Notes under the pieces: generated by a model
Database searches by the model: none
What the model saw: only the letters and a program-made list of their open reading frames with translations
Told to the model about the DNA's origin: nothing
NCBI GenBank assembly: GCA_963965975.1
Contig: OZ014418.1
Coordinates: 4,476,775-4,540,774, forward strand
Origin: Xestospongia bergquistia
Taxonomy: Eukaryota; Porifera; Demospongiae; Haplosclerida; Petrosiidae
Reading direction: 5' to 3'
DNA: 64,000 nt
Translations under genes and position numbers: made by a program
In this document: positions 37,901-50,309 of the stretch, piece by piece
Numbering within the stretch: position 1 is the first letter of the stretch
Layout of the letters: every line of letters starts with the position of its first letter

Positions 37901-40900
37901 TTTATAAAGTAAACTACTCAGTCTAAAGGAATAAAGGGGACTAACTAAATAAACTGCTATGAACAGTTTTGTTAGTTGGTTTGCATTAACACTCTAACGT
38001 CTTTAATTTAAAGACTTTAGAAGGTTTAGACTATTGAGTGAATTTTATAAAGTAAACTGCTCTCTCTAAAGGGCTTAATGGGTCTAACTCAACAGTGTGC
38101 TACTAACAGTTTAGTAAGTTTGTTTGCATTAACGCTCTAAAGTCTTTAATTTAAACACTTTAGAATGTTTAGACTATCGAGTGAAGTTTATGAAGTAAAA
38201 TTCTCAGACTAAAGGACTTAATTAGTCTAACTAAATAAACTGGTATTGACAGTTTAGTAAGTTTGTTTGCATTAATGCTATAAAGTCTTTAATTTAAAGA
38301 CTTTAGAATGTTTAGACTATCGAGTAAAGTTTATGAAGTAAACTGCTTAGTCTAAAGGACTTAATGAGACTAAATAAATAAACTGCTATGAACAGTTTAG
38401 TAACTTTCTTTGCATTAATGCCCTAAAGTCTTTTTTTTAAGACTTTAGAAGGTTTAGATTGTTGAATGAAATTTATAAAGTAAACTCCTCTGTCTAAAGG
38501 ACTTAAAAGGACTAACTAAATAAACTGATATTAACAGTTTAGTAAGCCGGTTTGCATTAAAACTCTAAAGTCTTTAATTGAAAGACTTTAGAAGGTTTAG
38601 ACTATTGTGTGATGTTTATAAAGTAAACCGCCCTATCTAAAGGGCTTAATGGGACTAACTCAACAATCTGCTACTAAAAATTTAGTGAGTTTGTTTGCAT
38701 TAACGTTATAAAGTCTTTAATTTAAAGACTTTAGATGGTTTAGACTATTGAGTGAAGTTTATATAGTAAACTACTCAGTCTCAGGGATTTAATGGGACTA
38801 ACTATATAAGCTGCTATAAACAGTTTAGTAAGTTGGTTTACAAGAACGCTCTAAGGTCTTTAATTTAAAGACTTTAGAGTGTTTAGACTATCGAGAGAAG
38901 TTTATAAAGTAAACTGCTCAGTCTAAAGGACTTAATTGTTCTGACTAAATAAACTGCTATCAACAGTTTAGTAAGTTTGTTTGCATTAACAATGTAATGT
39001 CTTTCATTTAAAGACTTTAGAAGGTTTAGACTATTGAGTGAAATTTATAAAGTAAACTGCTCAGTATAAAGGACTTAACGGGACTAACTAAATAAACTGC
39101 TATTAAGAGTTTAGTAAGTTGGTTTGCATTAACTCTCTAAACTCTTTAATTTAAAGACTTTAGAAGGTTTAGACTATTGAGTGAAGTTTATAAAGTAAAC
39201 CGCTCTATCGAAAGGGCTTATTGGGACTAACTCAACAATCTGCTACTAACAGTTTAGTGAGTTTGTTTGCATTAACGTTCTAAAGTCTTTAATTTAAAGA
39301 CTTTAGAAGGTTTAGATTATTGAGTGAAGTTTATATAGTAAACTACTCAGTCTCAGGGATTTCATGGGACTAACTATATAAGCTGCTGTAAACAGTTTTG
39401 TAAGTTGGTTTACAAGAACGCTCTAAAGTCTTTAATTTAAAGACTTTAGAATGTTTAGACTATCGAGTGAAGTTTATGAAGTAAACTGCTAAGTATAAAG
39501 GACTTCACGGGACTAACTAAATAAACTTCTATTAACAGTTTAGTAAGATGGTTTGCATTAACACTCTATTGTCGTTAATTTAAAGACTTTAGAAGGTTTA
39601 GACTATTGAGTGAAATGTATAAAGTAAACTGCTCAGTATAAAGGACTTAACGGGACTAACTAAATAAACTGCTATTAACAATTTAGTAAGATGGTTTGCA
39701 TTAACAATCTATAGTCCTTAAATTAAAGACTTTTGAAGGTTTAGACTATTGAGTGAAGTTTATAAAGTAAGCTTCTCAGTCTAAGGGATTTAATTGGACT
39801 AACTATTTAAGCTGCCATTAACAGTTTAGTAAGTTGGTTTGGATTAACGCTCTAAAGTCTTTAATTTAAAGACTTTATAATGTTTAGACTATCGAGTGAA
39901 GTTTATGAAGTAAACTGATTAGTCTAAAGGACTTAATGGGACTAACTAAATAAACTGCTATTAACAGTTTAGTAACTTTGTTTGCATTAACGCCCTAAAG
40001 TCTTTTTTTTAAAGACTTTAGAAGGTTTAGATTGTTGAGTGAAATTTATAAAGTAAACTGCTCAGTCTAAAGGAGTGAAAGGGACTAACTAAATGAACTG
40101 ATATTAACAGTTTAGTAAGCTGGTTTGCATTAAAACTCTAAAGTCTTTAATTTAAAGACTTTAGATGGTTTAGATTATTGAGTGAAGTTTATATAGTAAA
40201 CTACTCAGTCTCAGGGATTTCATAGGACTAACTATATAAGCTGCTGTAAACAGTTTTGTAAGTTGGTTTACAAGAACGCTCTAAAGTCTTTAATTTAAAG
40301 ACTTTAGAATGTTTAGACTATCGAGTGAAGTTTATGAAGTAAACTGCTCATTATAAAGGACTTCACGGGACTAACTAAATAAACATCTACTAACAGTTTA
40401 GTAAGATGGTTTGCATTAACACTCTATTGTCTTTAATTTAAAGACTTTAGAAGGTTTAGACCATTGAGTGAAATTTATAAAGTAAACTGCTCAGTCTAAA
40501 GGACTTAAAGGGACTAACTAAATAAACTACTACTAACAGTTTAGTAAGTTGGTTTGCATTAAAACTCTAAAGTCTTTAATTTAAAGACTTTACAAGTTTT
40601 AGACTATTGAGAGAAATTTATAAAGTAAACTGCTCAGTCTAAAGGACTTAAAGGGACTAACTAAATAAACTGATATTAACAGTTTAGTAAGTTGGTTTGC
40701 ATTAACACTCTAAAGTCTTTAATTTAAAGACTTTAGATGGTTTAGACTATTGAGTGAAATTTATAAAGTAAACTCCTTAGTTTAAAGGACTTAAAGGGAC
40801 TAACTAAATAAACTGCTAGCAACAGTTTAGTAAGTTGGTTTGCATTAACACTCTAAAGTCTTTAATTTAAAGACTTTAGAAGGTTTAGACTATTGAGTGA

Positions 40901-43900
40901 AATTTATAACGTAAACTCCTTAGTTTAAAGGACTTAAAGGGACTAACTAAATAAACTGCTATCAACAGTTTAGTAAGTTGGTTTGCATTAACTCTCTAAA
41001 CTCTTTAATTTAAAGACTTTAGAAGGTTTAGACTATTGAGTGAAGTTTATAAAGTAAACCGCTCTATCAAAAGGGCTTATTGGGACTTACTCAACAATCT
41101 GCTACTAACAGTTTAGTAACTTTGTTTGCATTAACGCCCTAAAGTCTTTTTTTTAAGACTTTAGAAGGTTTACATTGTTGAGTGAAATTTATAAAGTAAA
41201 CATTTCAGTTTAAAGGACTTAAAGGGACTAACTAAATAAACTGCTATCAACAGTTTAGTAAGTTGGTTTGCATTAACACTCTAAAGTCTTTAATTTAAAG
41301 ACTTTGGAAGGTTTAGACTATTGAGTGAAATTTATAAAGTAAACTGCTCAGTCTAAAAGACTTAAAGGGACTAACTGAATAAACTGATATTAACAGTTTA
41401 GTAAGTTGGTTTGCATTAACACTCTAAAGTCTTTAATTTAAAGACCTTAGAAGGTTTAGACTATTGAGTGAAATTTATGAAGTAAACTCCTAAGTTTAAA
41501 GGACTTAAAGGGACTAACTAAATAAACTGCTATCAACAGTTTAGTAAGTTTGTTTGCATTAACACTCGAAAGTCTTTAATTTAAAGACTTTAGAAGGTTT
41601 AGACTATTGAGTGAAATTTGTAAATAAACTGCTCAGTCTAAAGAACTTAAAGGTACTAACGAAATAAACTGCTATTAACAGTTTAGTAAGTTGGTTTGCA
41701 TTAACTCTCTAAACTCTTTAATTTATAGACATTAGAAGGTTTAGACTATTGAGTGAAGTTTATAAAGAAAACCGCTCTATCTAAAGGGCTTAATGGGACT
41801 AACTCAACAATCTGCTATTAACAGTTTAGTAACTTTGTTTGCATTAACGCCCTAAAGTCTTTTTTTAAGACTTTAGAAGGTTTAGATTGTTGAGTGAAAT
41901 TTATAAAGTAAACTTTTCAGTTGAAAGGACTTAAAGGGACTAACTAAATAAACTGCTATCAACACTTTAGTAAGTTGGTTTGCATTAACACTCTAAAGTC
42001 TTTAATTTAAAGACTTTAGAAGGTTTAGACTATTGAGTAAAATTTATAAAGTAAACTGCTCAGTCTAAAGAACTTAAAGGGACTAACTAAATAAACTACT
42101 ATTAACAGTTTAGTAAGTTGGTTTGCATTAAAACTCTAAAGTCTTTAATTTAAAGACTTTACAAGGTTTAGACTATTGAGAGAAATTTATAAAGTAAACT
42201 GCTCAGTCTAAAGGACTTAAAGGGACTAACTAAATAAACTGATATTAACAGTTTAGTAAGTTGGTTTGGATTAACGCTCTAAAGTCTTTCATTTAAAGAC
42301 TTTATAATGTTTAGACTATCGAGTGAAGTTTATGAAGTAAACTGCTCAGTCTAAAGGACTTAATGGGACTAACTAAATAAACTGCTATTAACAGTTTAGT
42401 AACTTTGTTTGCATTAACGCCCTAAAGTCTTTTTTTTAAAGACTTTAGAAGGTTTAGATTGTTGAGTGAAATTTATAAAGTAAACTGCTCAGTCTAAAGG
42501 ACTGAAAGTGACTAACTAAATAAACTGATATTAACAGTTTAGTAAGTTGGTTTGCATTAACACTTTAAAGTCTTTAATTTAGAGACTTTAGAAGGTTTAG
42601 ACTATTGAGTGAAATTTATAAAGTAAACTCCTCAGTTTAAAGGACTTAAAGGGACTAACTAAATAAACTGATATTAACAGTTTAGTAAGTTGGTTTGCAT
42701 TAACACTCTAAAGTCTTTAATTTAAAGACTTTTGAAGGTTTAGACTATTGATGAAATTTATAAATAAACTGCTCAGTCTAAAGAACTTAAAGGTACTAAC
42801 TAAATAAACTGCTATTAACTGTTTAGTAAGTTGGTTTGCGTTAACTCTCTAAACTCTTTAATTTATAGACTTTAGAAGGATTAGACTATTGAGTGAAGTT
42901 TATAAAGTAAACCGCTCTATCTAAAGGGCTTAATGGGACTAACTCAACATTCTGCTATTAACAGTTTAGTAACTTTGTTTGCATAAACGCCCTAAAGTCT
43001 TTTTTTTTAAGACTTTAGAAGGTTTAAGTTGTTGATTGAAATTTATAAAGTAAACTTTTCAGTTTAAATTACTTAAAGGGACTAACTAAATAAACTGCTA
43101 TCAACAGTTTAGTAAGTTGGTTTGCATTAAAACTCTAAAGTCTTTAATTTAAAGACTTTAGAAGGTTTAGACTATTGAGTGAAATTTATAAAGTAAACTG
43201 CTCAGTCTAAAGGACTTAAAGGGACTAACTAAATAAACTACTATTAACAGTTTAGTAAGTTGGTTTGCATTAAAACTCTAAAGTCTTTAATTTAAAGACT
43301 TTACAAGGTTTAGACTATTGAGAGAAATTTATAAAGCAAACTGCTCATTCTAAAGGACTTAAAGGGACTAACTGAACAAACTGATATTAACAGTTTAGTA
43401 AGTTGGTTTGCATTAACACTCTAAAGTCTTTAATTTAAAGACTTTAGAAGGTTTAGACTATTGAGTGAAATTTATGAAGTAAACTCCTAAGTTTAAAGGA
43501 CTTAAAGGGACTAACAAAATAAACTGTTATCAACAGTTTAGTAACTTTGTTTGCATGAACGCCCTAAAGTCTTTTCTTTTAAGACTATAGAAGGTTTAGA
43601 TTGTTGAGTGAAATTTATAAAGTAAACTTTTCAGTTTAAAGGACTTAAAGGGACTAACTAAATAAACTGCTACCAACAGTTTAATAAGTTGGTTTGCATT
43701 AACACTCTAAAGTCTTTAATTTAAAGACTTTAGAAAGTTTAGACTATTGAGTGAAATTTATAAAGTAAACTGCTCAGTCTAAAGAACTTAAAGGGACTAA
43801 CTAAATAAACTACAATTAACAGTTTAGTAAGCTTTTTTGCATTAAAACTCTAAAGTCTTTAATTTAAAGACTTTACAAGGTTTAGACTATTGAGAGAAAT

Positions 43901-44340
43901 TTATAAAGTAAACTGCTCAGTCTAAAGGACTTAAAGGTACTAACTAAATAAAATGCTATTAACAGTTTAGTAAGTTGGTTTGCATTAACTCTCTAAACTC
44001 TTTAATTTATAGACTTTAGAAGGTTTAGATTGTTGAGTGAAATTTATAAAGTAAACATTTCAGTTTAAAGGACTTAAAGGGACTAACTAAATAAACTACT
44101 ATTAACAGTTTAGTAAGTTGGTTTGCATTAAAACTCTAAAGTCTTTAATATAAAGACATTACAAGGTTTAGACTATTGAGAGAAATTTATAAAGTAAACT
44201 GCTCAGTCTAAAGGACTTAAAGGGACTAACTAAATAAACTGATATTAACAGTTTAGTAAGTTGGTTTGCATTAACACTGTAAAGTCTTTAATTTAAAGAC
44301 TTTCGAAGGTTTAGACTATTGAGTGAAATTTATAAATTAA

Positions 44341-47300
44341 ACTGGTCAGTCTAAACGACTCTATGAAACAAACTAAATAAACTGTTATTAACAGTTTAGT
44401 AAGTTCGTTTGCATTAACACCCTGAAGTCTTTAACTTAAAGACTTTAGAAGGTTTAGACAATTGAGTGATGTTTATAAAGTAAACAGCTCGGTCTAAAGG
44501 ACTCTTTGGGACTAACTAAATAAACTATTATTAACAGTTTTGTAAGTTAGTTTGCATTAAAACTCTAAAGTCTTTAATTTAAAGACTTAAGAAGGTTTAG
44601 ACTATTGAGTAAAGTTTGTAAAGTAAACTGCTCAGTCTAAAGAGCTCTATGAAACTAACTAAATAAACTGCTGTTAACAGTTTAGTAAGTTGGTTTGCAT
44701 TAACACTCTCAAGTCTTTAAATTAAAGACTTTAGAAGGTTTAGACTATTGAGTAAAGTTTATAAGGAAGACTGCTAAGTTTAAAGGACTCTATGGGACTA
44801 AAGAAATAAACTGCTATTAACAGTTTAGTAAGTTGGTTTGCATTAACCCTCTAAAGTCTTTAATTTAAAGACTTTAGAAGGTTTAGGCTATTGAGTGAAG
44901 TTTGTAAAGTAAACTGATAGGTCTAAAGGACTCTATGGGCTAACTGAATTAACTGCTATTAACAGTTTAGTAAGTTAGTTTGCATTAACACTCTAAAGTC
45001 TTTAATTTAAAGACTTTAGAAGGTTTAAACTATTGAATAAAGTTTACAAAGTAAACTGCTCAGTCTAAAGGACTCTATGGGACTAAACAAATAAACTGCT
45101 ATTAACAGTTCAGTTAGATGGTTTGCATTAACACTTTAAAGTCTTAATTTAAAGACTTTAGAAGGTTTAGATTATTGGGTAAAGTTTATAAGGTAGACTG
45201 CTAAGTTTAAAGGACTCTATGGGACTAAAGAAATGAACTGCTATTAACAGTTCAGTAAGTTAGTTTGCATTAACACTCTAAAGTCTTTAAATTAAAGACT
45301 TTAGAAGGTTTAGACTATTGAGCGAAGTTTATAAAGTAAACTGGTCAGTCTAAAGGACTCTATGAAACTAACTAAATAAACTGTTATTAACAGTTTAGTA
45401 AGTTCGTTTGCATTAACACTCTAAAGTCTTTAATTTAAAGACTTTAGAAGGTTAAAACTATTGAGTAAAGTTTATAAAGTAAACTGCTCAGTGTAAAAGA
45501 CTCTATGGGACTAAAGAAATAAAGTGCTATTAACAGTTTAGTAAGTTTGTTTGCAATAACGCTCTAAAGTCTTTAATTTAAAGACTTTAGAAGGTTTAGA
45601 GTATTGAGTGAAGTTTATAAAGTAAACAGCTCAGTCTAAAGGGCTCTATGAGACTAACTAAATAAACTGTTTTTAACAGTTTAGTAAGTTGGTTTGCATT
45701 AACACTCAAAAGTCTTTAAATTGAAGACTTTATAAGGTTTAGACTATTGAGTGAAGTTTGTAAAGTAAACTGATAGGTCTAAAGGACTCTATGGGACTAA
45801 CTAACTTAACTGCTATTAACAGTTTAGTAAGTTGCTTAGCATTAACAATCTAAAGTCTTTAATTTAAAGACTTTAGAAGTTTTAAACTATTGAGTAAAGT
45901 TTATAAAGTAAACTGCTCAGTCTAAAAGACTCTATGGGACTAAAGAAATAAACTGCTATTAACAGTTTAGTAAGTTGGTTTGCATTAACCCTCTAAAGTC
46001 TTTAATTTAAAGACTTTAGAAGGTTTAGACTATTGAGTGAAGTTTGTAAAGTAAACTGATAGGTCTAAAGGACTCAATGGGACTAACTAAATTAACTGCT
46101 ATTAACAGTTTAGTAAGTTGGTTTACATTAACACTCTAAAGTCTTTAATTTTAAGACTTTAGAAGGTTTAAACTATTGAGTAAATTTTATAAAGTAACCT
46201 GCTCAGTCTAAAGGACTCTATGGGACTAAAGAAATAAACTGCTATGAACAGTTTAGTAAGTTGATTTGCATTAACACTCTAAAGTCTTTAATTTAAAGAC
46301 TTTAGAAGGTTTAGACTATTGGGTAAAGTTTATAAGGTAGACTGCTAAGTTTAAAGGACTCTATGGGACTAAAGAAATGAATTGCTATTAACAGTTCAGT
46401 AAGTTGGTTTGCATTAACACTCTAAAGTCTTTAAATTAAAGACTTTAGAAGGTTTAGACTATTGAGCGAAGTTTATAAAATAAACTGGTCAGTCTAAAGG
46501 ACTCTATGAAACTAACAAAATAAACTGTTATTAACAGTTTAATAAGTTGGTTTGCATTAACACTCTAAAGTCTTTAATTTAAAGACTTTAGAAGGTTTAG
46601 ACTATTGAGTAAAATATATAAAGTAAACTGCTCAGTGTAAAGGACTCTATTGGACTAAAGAAATAAACTGCTATAAACAGTTTAGTAAGTTTGTTTGCAT
46701 TAACGCTCTAAAGTCTTTAATTTAAAGACTTTAGAAGGTTTAGAGTATTGAGTGAAGTTTATAAAGTAAATAGCTCAGTCTAAAGGGCTCTATGAAACTA
46801 ACTAAATAAACTGCTGTTAACAGTTTAGTAAGTTGGTTTGCATTAACACTCAAAAGTCTTTAAATTAAAGACTTTAGAAGGTTTAGACAATTGAGTGAAG
46901 TTTGTAAAGTAAACTGATAGGTCTAAAGGACTCTATGGGACTAACTAAATAAACTATTACTAACAGTTTAGTAAGTTAGTTTGCGGTAACACTCTAAAGT
47001 CTTTAATTTAAAGACTTTAGAACGTTTAGACTATTGAGTAAAGTTTACAAAGTAAACTGCTCAGTCTAAAGGACTCTATGGGACTAAAGAAATAAATTGC
47101 TATTAACAGTTTAGTAAGTTGGTTTGCATTAACCCTCTAAAGTCTTTAATTTAAAGACTTAAGAAGGTTTAGACTATTGAGTGAAGTTTGTAAAGAAAAC
47201 TGATAGGTCTAAAGGACTATATGGGACTAACTAAATAAACTATTAGTAACAGCTTAGTAAGTTAGTTTGTGATAACACTCTAAAGTCTTTAATTTAAAGA

Positions 47301-49560
47301 CTTTAGCAGGTTTAGACTATTGAGTAAAGTTTATAAAGTAAACTGCTCAGTCTAAAGGACTCTATGGGACTAAAGAAATAAACTGCTATTAACAGTTTTG
47401 TAAATTGGTTTGCATTAACCCTCTAAAGTCTTTAATTTAAAGACTTTAGAAGGTTTAGACTATTGAGTGAAGTTTGTAAAGTAAACTGGTATGTCTAAAG
47501 GACTCTATGGGACTAACGAAATTAACTGCTATTAACAGTTTAGTAAGTTTGTTTGCATTAACGCTCTAAAGTCTTTAATTTAAAGACTTTAGAAGGTTTA
47601 GAGTATTGAGTGAAGTTTATAAAGTAAACAGCTCAGTCTTAAGGGCTCTATGAAACTAACTAAATAAACTGCTGTTAACAGTTTAGTAAGTTTGCTTGCA
47701 TTAACACTCAAAAGTCTTTAAATTAAAGACTTTATAAGGTTTAGACTATTGAGTGAAGTTTGTAAAGTAAACTGATAGGTCTAAAGGACTCTATGGGACT
47801 AACTAAAAAAACTATTATTAACAGTTTAGTAAGTTAGTTTGTGATAACACTCTAAAGTCTTTAATTTAAAGACTTTAGAAGGTTTAGACTATTGAGTAAA
47901 GTTTATAAAGTAAACTGCTCAGTCTAAAGGACTCTAATGGACTAAAGAAATAAATTGCTATTAACAGTTTAGTCAGTTTGTTTGCATTAATCCTCTAAAG
48001 TCTTCAATTTAAAGACTTTAGAAGGTTTAGACTATTGGGTAAAGTTTATAAGGTAGACTGCTAAGTTTAAAGGACTCTATGGGACTAAACAAATAAACTG
48101 CTATTAACAGTTCAGTAAGACGGTTTGCATTAACACTTTAAAGTCTTTAATTTAAAGACTTTAGAAGGTTTAGACTATTGGGTAAAGTTTATAAGGTAGA
48201 CTGCTAAGTTTAAAGGACTCTATGGGACTAAAGAAATGAACTGCTATTAACAGTTCAGTAAGTTGGTTTGCATTAACACTCTAAAGTCTTTAAATTAAAG
48301 ACTTTAGAAGGTTTAGACTATTGAGCGAAGTTTATAAAGTAAACTGGTCAGTCTAAAGGACTCTATGAAACTAACTAAATAAACTGTTATTAACAGTTTA
48401 GTAAGGTCGTTTGCATTAACACTCTAAAGTCTTTAATTTAAAGACTTTAGAAGGTTTAGACTATTGAGTAAAGTTTATAAAGTAAACTGCTCAGTGTAAA
48501 GGACTCTATGGGACTAAAGAAATAAACTGCTGTTAACAGTTTAGTAACTTTGTTTGCATTAACGCTCTAAAGTCTTTAATTTAAAGACTTTAGAAGGTTT
48601 AGAGTATTGAGTGAAGTTTATAAAGTAAACAGCTCAGTCAAAAGGGCTCTATGAAACTAAATAAATAAACTGCTGTTAACAGTTTAGTAAGTTGGTTTTC
48701 ATTAACACTCAAAAGTCTTTAAATTAAAGACTTTAGAACGTTTAGACTATTGAGTGAAGTTTGTAAAGTGAACTGATAGGTCTAAAGGACTCTATGGGAC
48801 TAACTAAATAAACTATTATTAACAGTTTAGTAAGTTAGTTTGTGATAACACTCTAAAGTCTTTAATTTAAAGACTTTAGAAGGTTTAGACTATTGAGTAA
48901 AGTTTATAAAGTAAACTGCTCATTGTAAAGGACTCTATGGGACTAAAGAAATAAACCGCTGTTAACAGTTTAGTAACTTTGTTTGCATTAACGCTCTAAA
49001 GTCTTTAATTTAAAGACTTTAGAAGGTTTAGAGTATTGAGTGAAGTTTATAAAGTAAACAGCTCAGTCTAATGGGCTCTATGAAACTAACTAAATAAACT
49101 GCTGTTAACAGTTTAGTAAGTTGGTTTGCATTAACACTCAAAAGTCTTTAAATTAAAGACTTTAGAAGGTTTAGACTATTGAGTGAAGTTTGTAAAGTAA
49201 ACTGATAGGTCTAAAGGACTCTATGGGACTAACTAAATAAACTATTATTAACAGTTTAGTAAGTTAGTTTGTGATAACACTCTAAAGTCTTTGATTTAAA
49301 GACTTTAGAAGGTTTAGACTATAGAGTAAAGTTTATAAAGTAAACTGCTCAGTCTAAAGGACTCTATGGGACTAAAGAAATAAACTGCTATTAACAGTTT
49401 AGTAAGTTGGTTTGCATTAACCCTCTAAAGTCTTTAATTTAAAGACTTTAGAAGGTTTAGAGTATTAAATGAAGTTTGTAAAGTAAACTGATAGGTCTAA
49501 AGGACTCTATGGGACTAACTAAATAAACTGCTATTAACAGTTTAGTAAGTTGTTCTGCAT
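44341..49560 (+). repeat. 143-bp satellite array, forward, subfamily B
   Basis: Same unit and palindrome, but the linker is now GGACTCTATGGGACTAA, often followed by AGAAATAAACTG, or GACTCTATGAAACTAAC. The switch from A is sharp, at the unit starting near 44340. Alternating unit variants (CTGATAGGTCTAAAGG, CTGCTAAGTTTAAAGG, AACAGCTCAGTC) recur at spacings of two to several units, so higher-order structure is present. Confidence 0.95.
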
Positions 49561-50309
49561 TAGCACTCTAAAGTCTTTAATTAAAGACTTTAGAAGTTTT
49601 AGACTATTGAGTGAATTTTATAAAGTAAACTGCTCAGTTAAAGAGTTAATGGAAGTAACATTTGACAGAAGATTATAAAATAAACTGCGCAGTCTAAGGA
49701 CTTAATTGGTCTAACTAAATAACTGCAATAGACAGTTCAGTAAGTTGGCTTGCATTAACGCTCTGAAGTCTTTAATTTAAAGACTTTAGTAAGTTTACAC
49801 TATTGAGTGAAGTTTATAAAGTAAATTGCTTTGTCTAATGGACTTAATGGGACTAACTCAACAATCTGCTATAACAGTTTAGTGAGTTGGTTTCCATTAA
49901 CGCTCTAAAGTCTTTAATTTAAAGACTTTAGAATGTTTAGACTATCGAGTGAAGTTTATGATATAAACTGCTTAGTCTAAAGGACTTAATGGGACTAACT
50001 AAATAAACTGCGATCAACAGTTTAGTAACCTTGTTTGCGTTAACGCTTTAAAGTCTTTTTTTAAAAGACTTTAGAAGGTTTAGACTATTGAGTGAAACTT
50101 ATAAAGTAAACTGCTCTCTCTAAAGGGCTTAATGGGATTAACTCAACAATGTGCTACTAACAGTTTAGTAAGTTTGTTTGCATTAACGCTCTAAAGTCTT
50201 TAATTTAAAGACTTTAGATGATTTAGACTATGCAGTGAAGTTTATAAAGCAAACCATTCAGTTTAAGGGACTTAATCGGACTAACTATATAAGCAGCTAT
50301 TAACAGTTT
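49561..50309 (+). repeat. Satellite block of subfamily A at the inversion edge
   Basis: After a broken unit at about 49555-49700 (deletions, AGTAACATTTGACAG) the array returns to A-type units (GGACTTAATGGGACTAAC, CTCAACAATCTGCT) like those at 38.6-41.8 kb. It ends at the orientation switch. Confidence 0.85.

Larger units (their letters stand above)
23957..44340 (+). repeat. 143-bp satellite array, forward, subfamily A
   Basis: Tandem units average 143 bp; for example, the palindrome recurs at 40710 and 40853. Each unit contains CTAAAGTCTTTAA-T-TTAAAGACTTTAG (27 nt, 13-bp arms around one base). A weaker dyad follows from TAGACT to AGTCTA, then a third centred between AAACTG and CAGTTT. Subfamily A has GGACTTAATGGGACTAAC or GGACTTAAAGGGACTAAC between the second and third dyads. 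Units at the left edge (24.0-24.9 kb) are the most diverged, as expected at an array border. No long open frame exists anywhere here. Confidence 0.97.

Noticed and set aside
24000..50300. Reading the satellite as a coding repeat protein
   Set aside because: TAA and TAG recur in all frames in every unit (TTTAATTTAAAG, CTAACTAAATAAAC), so no repeat protein is possible.
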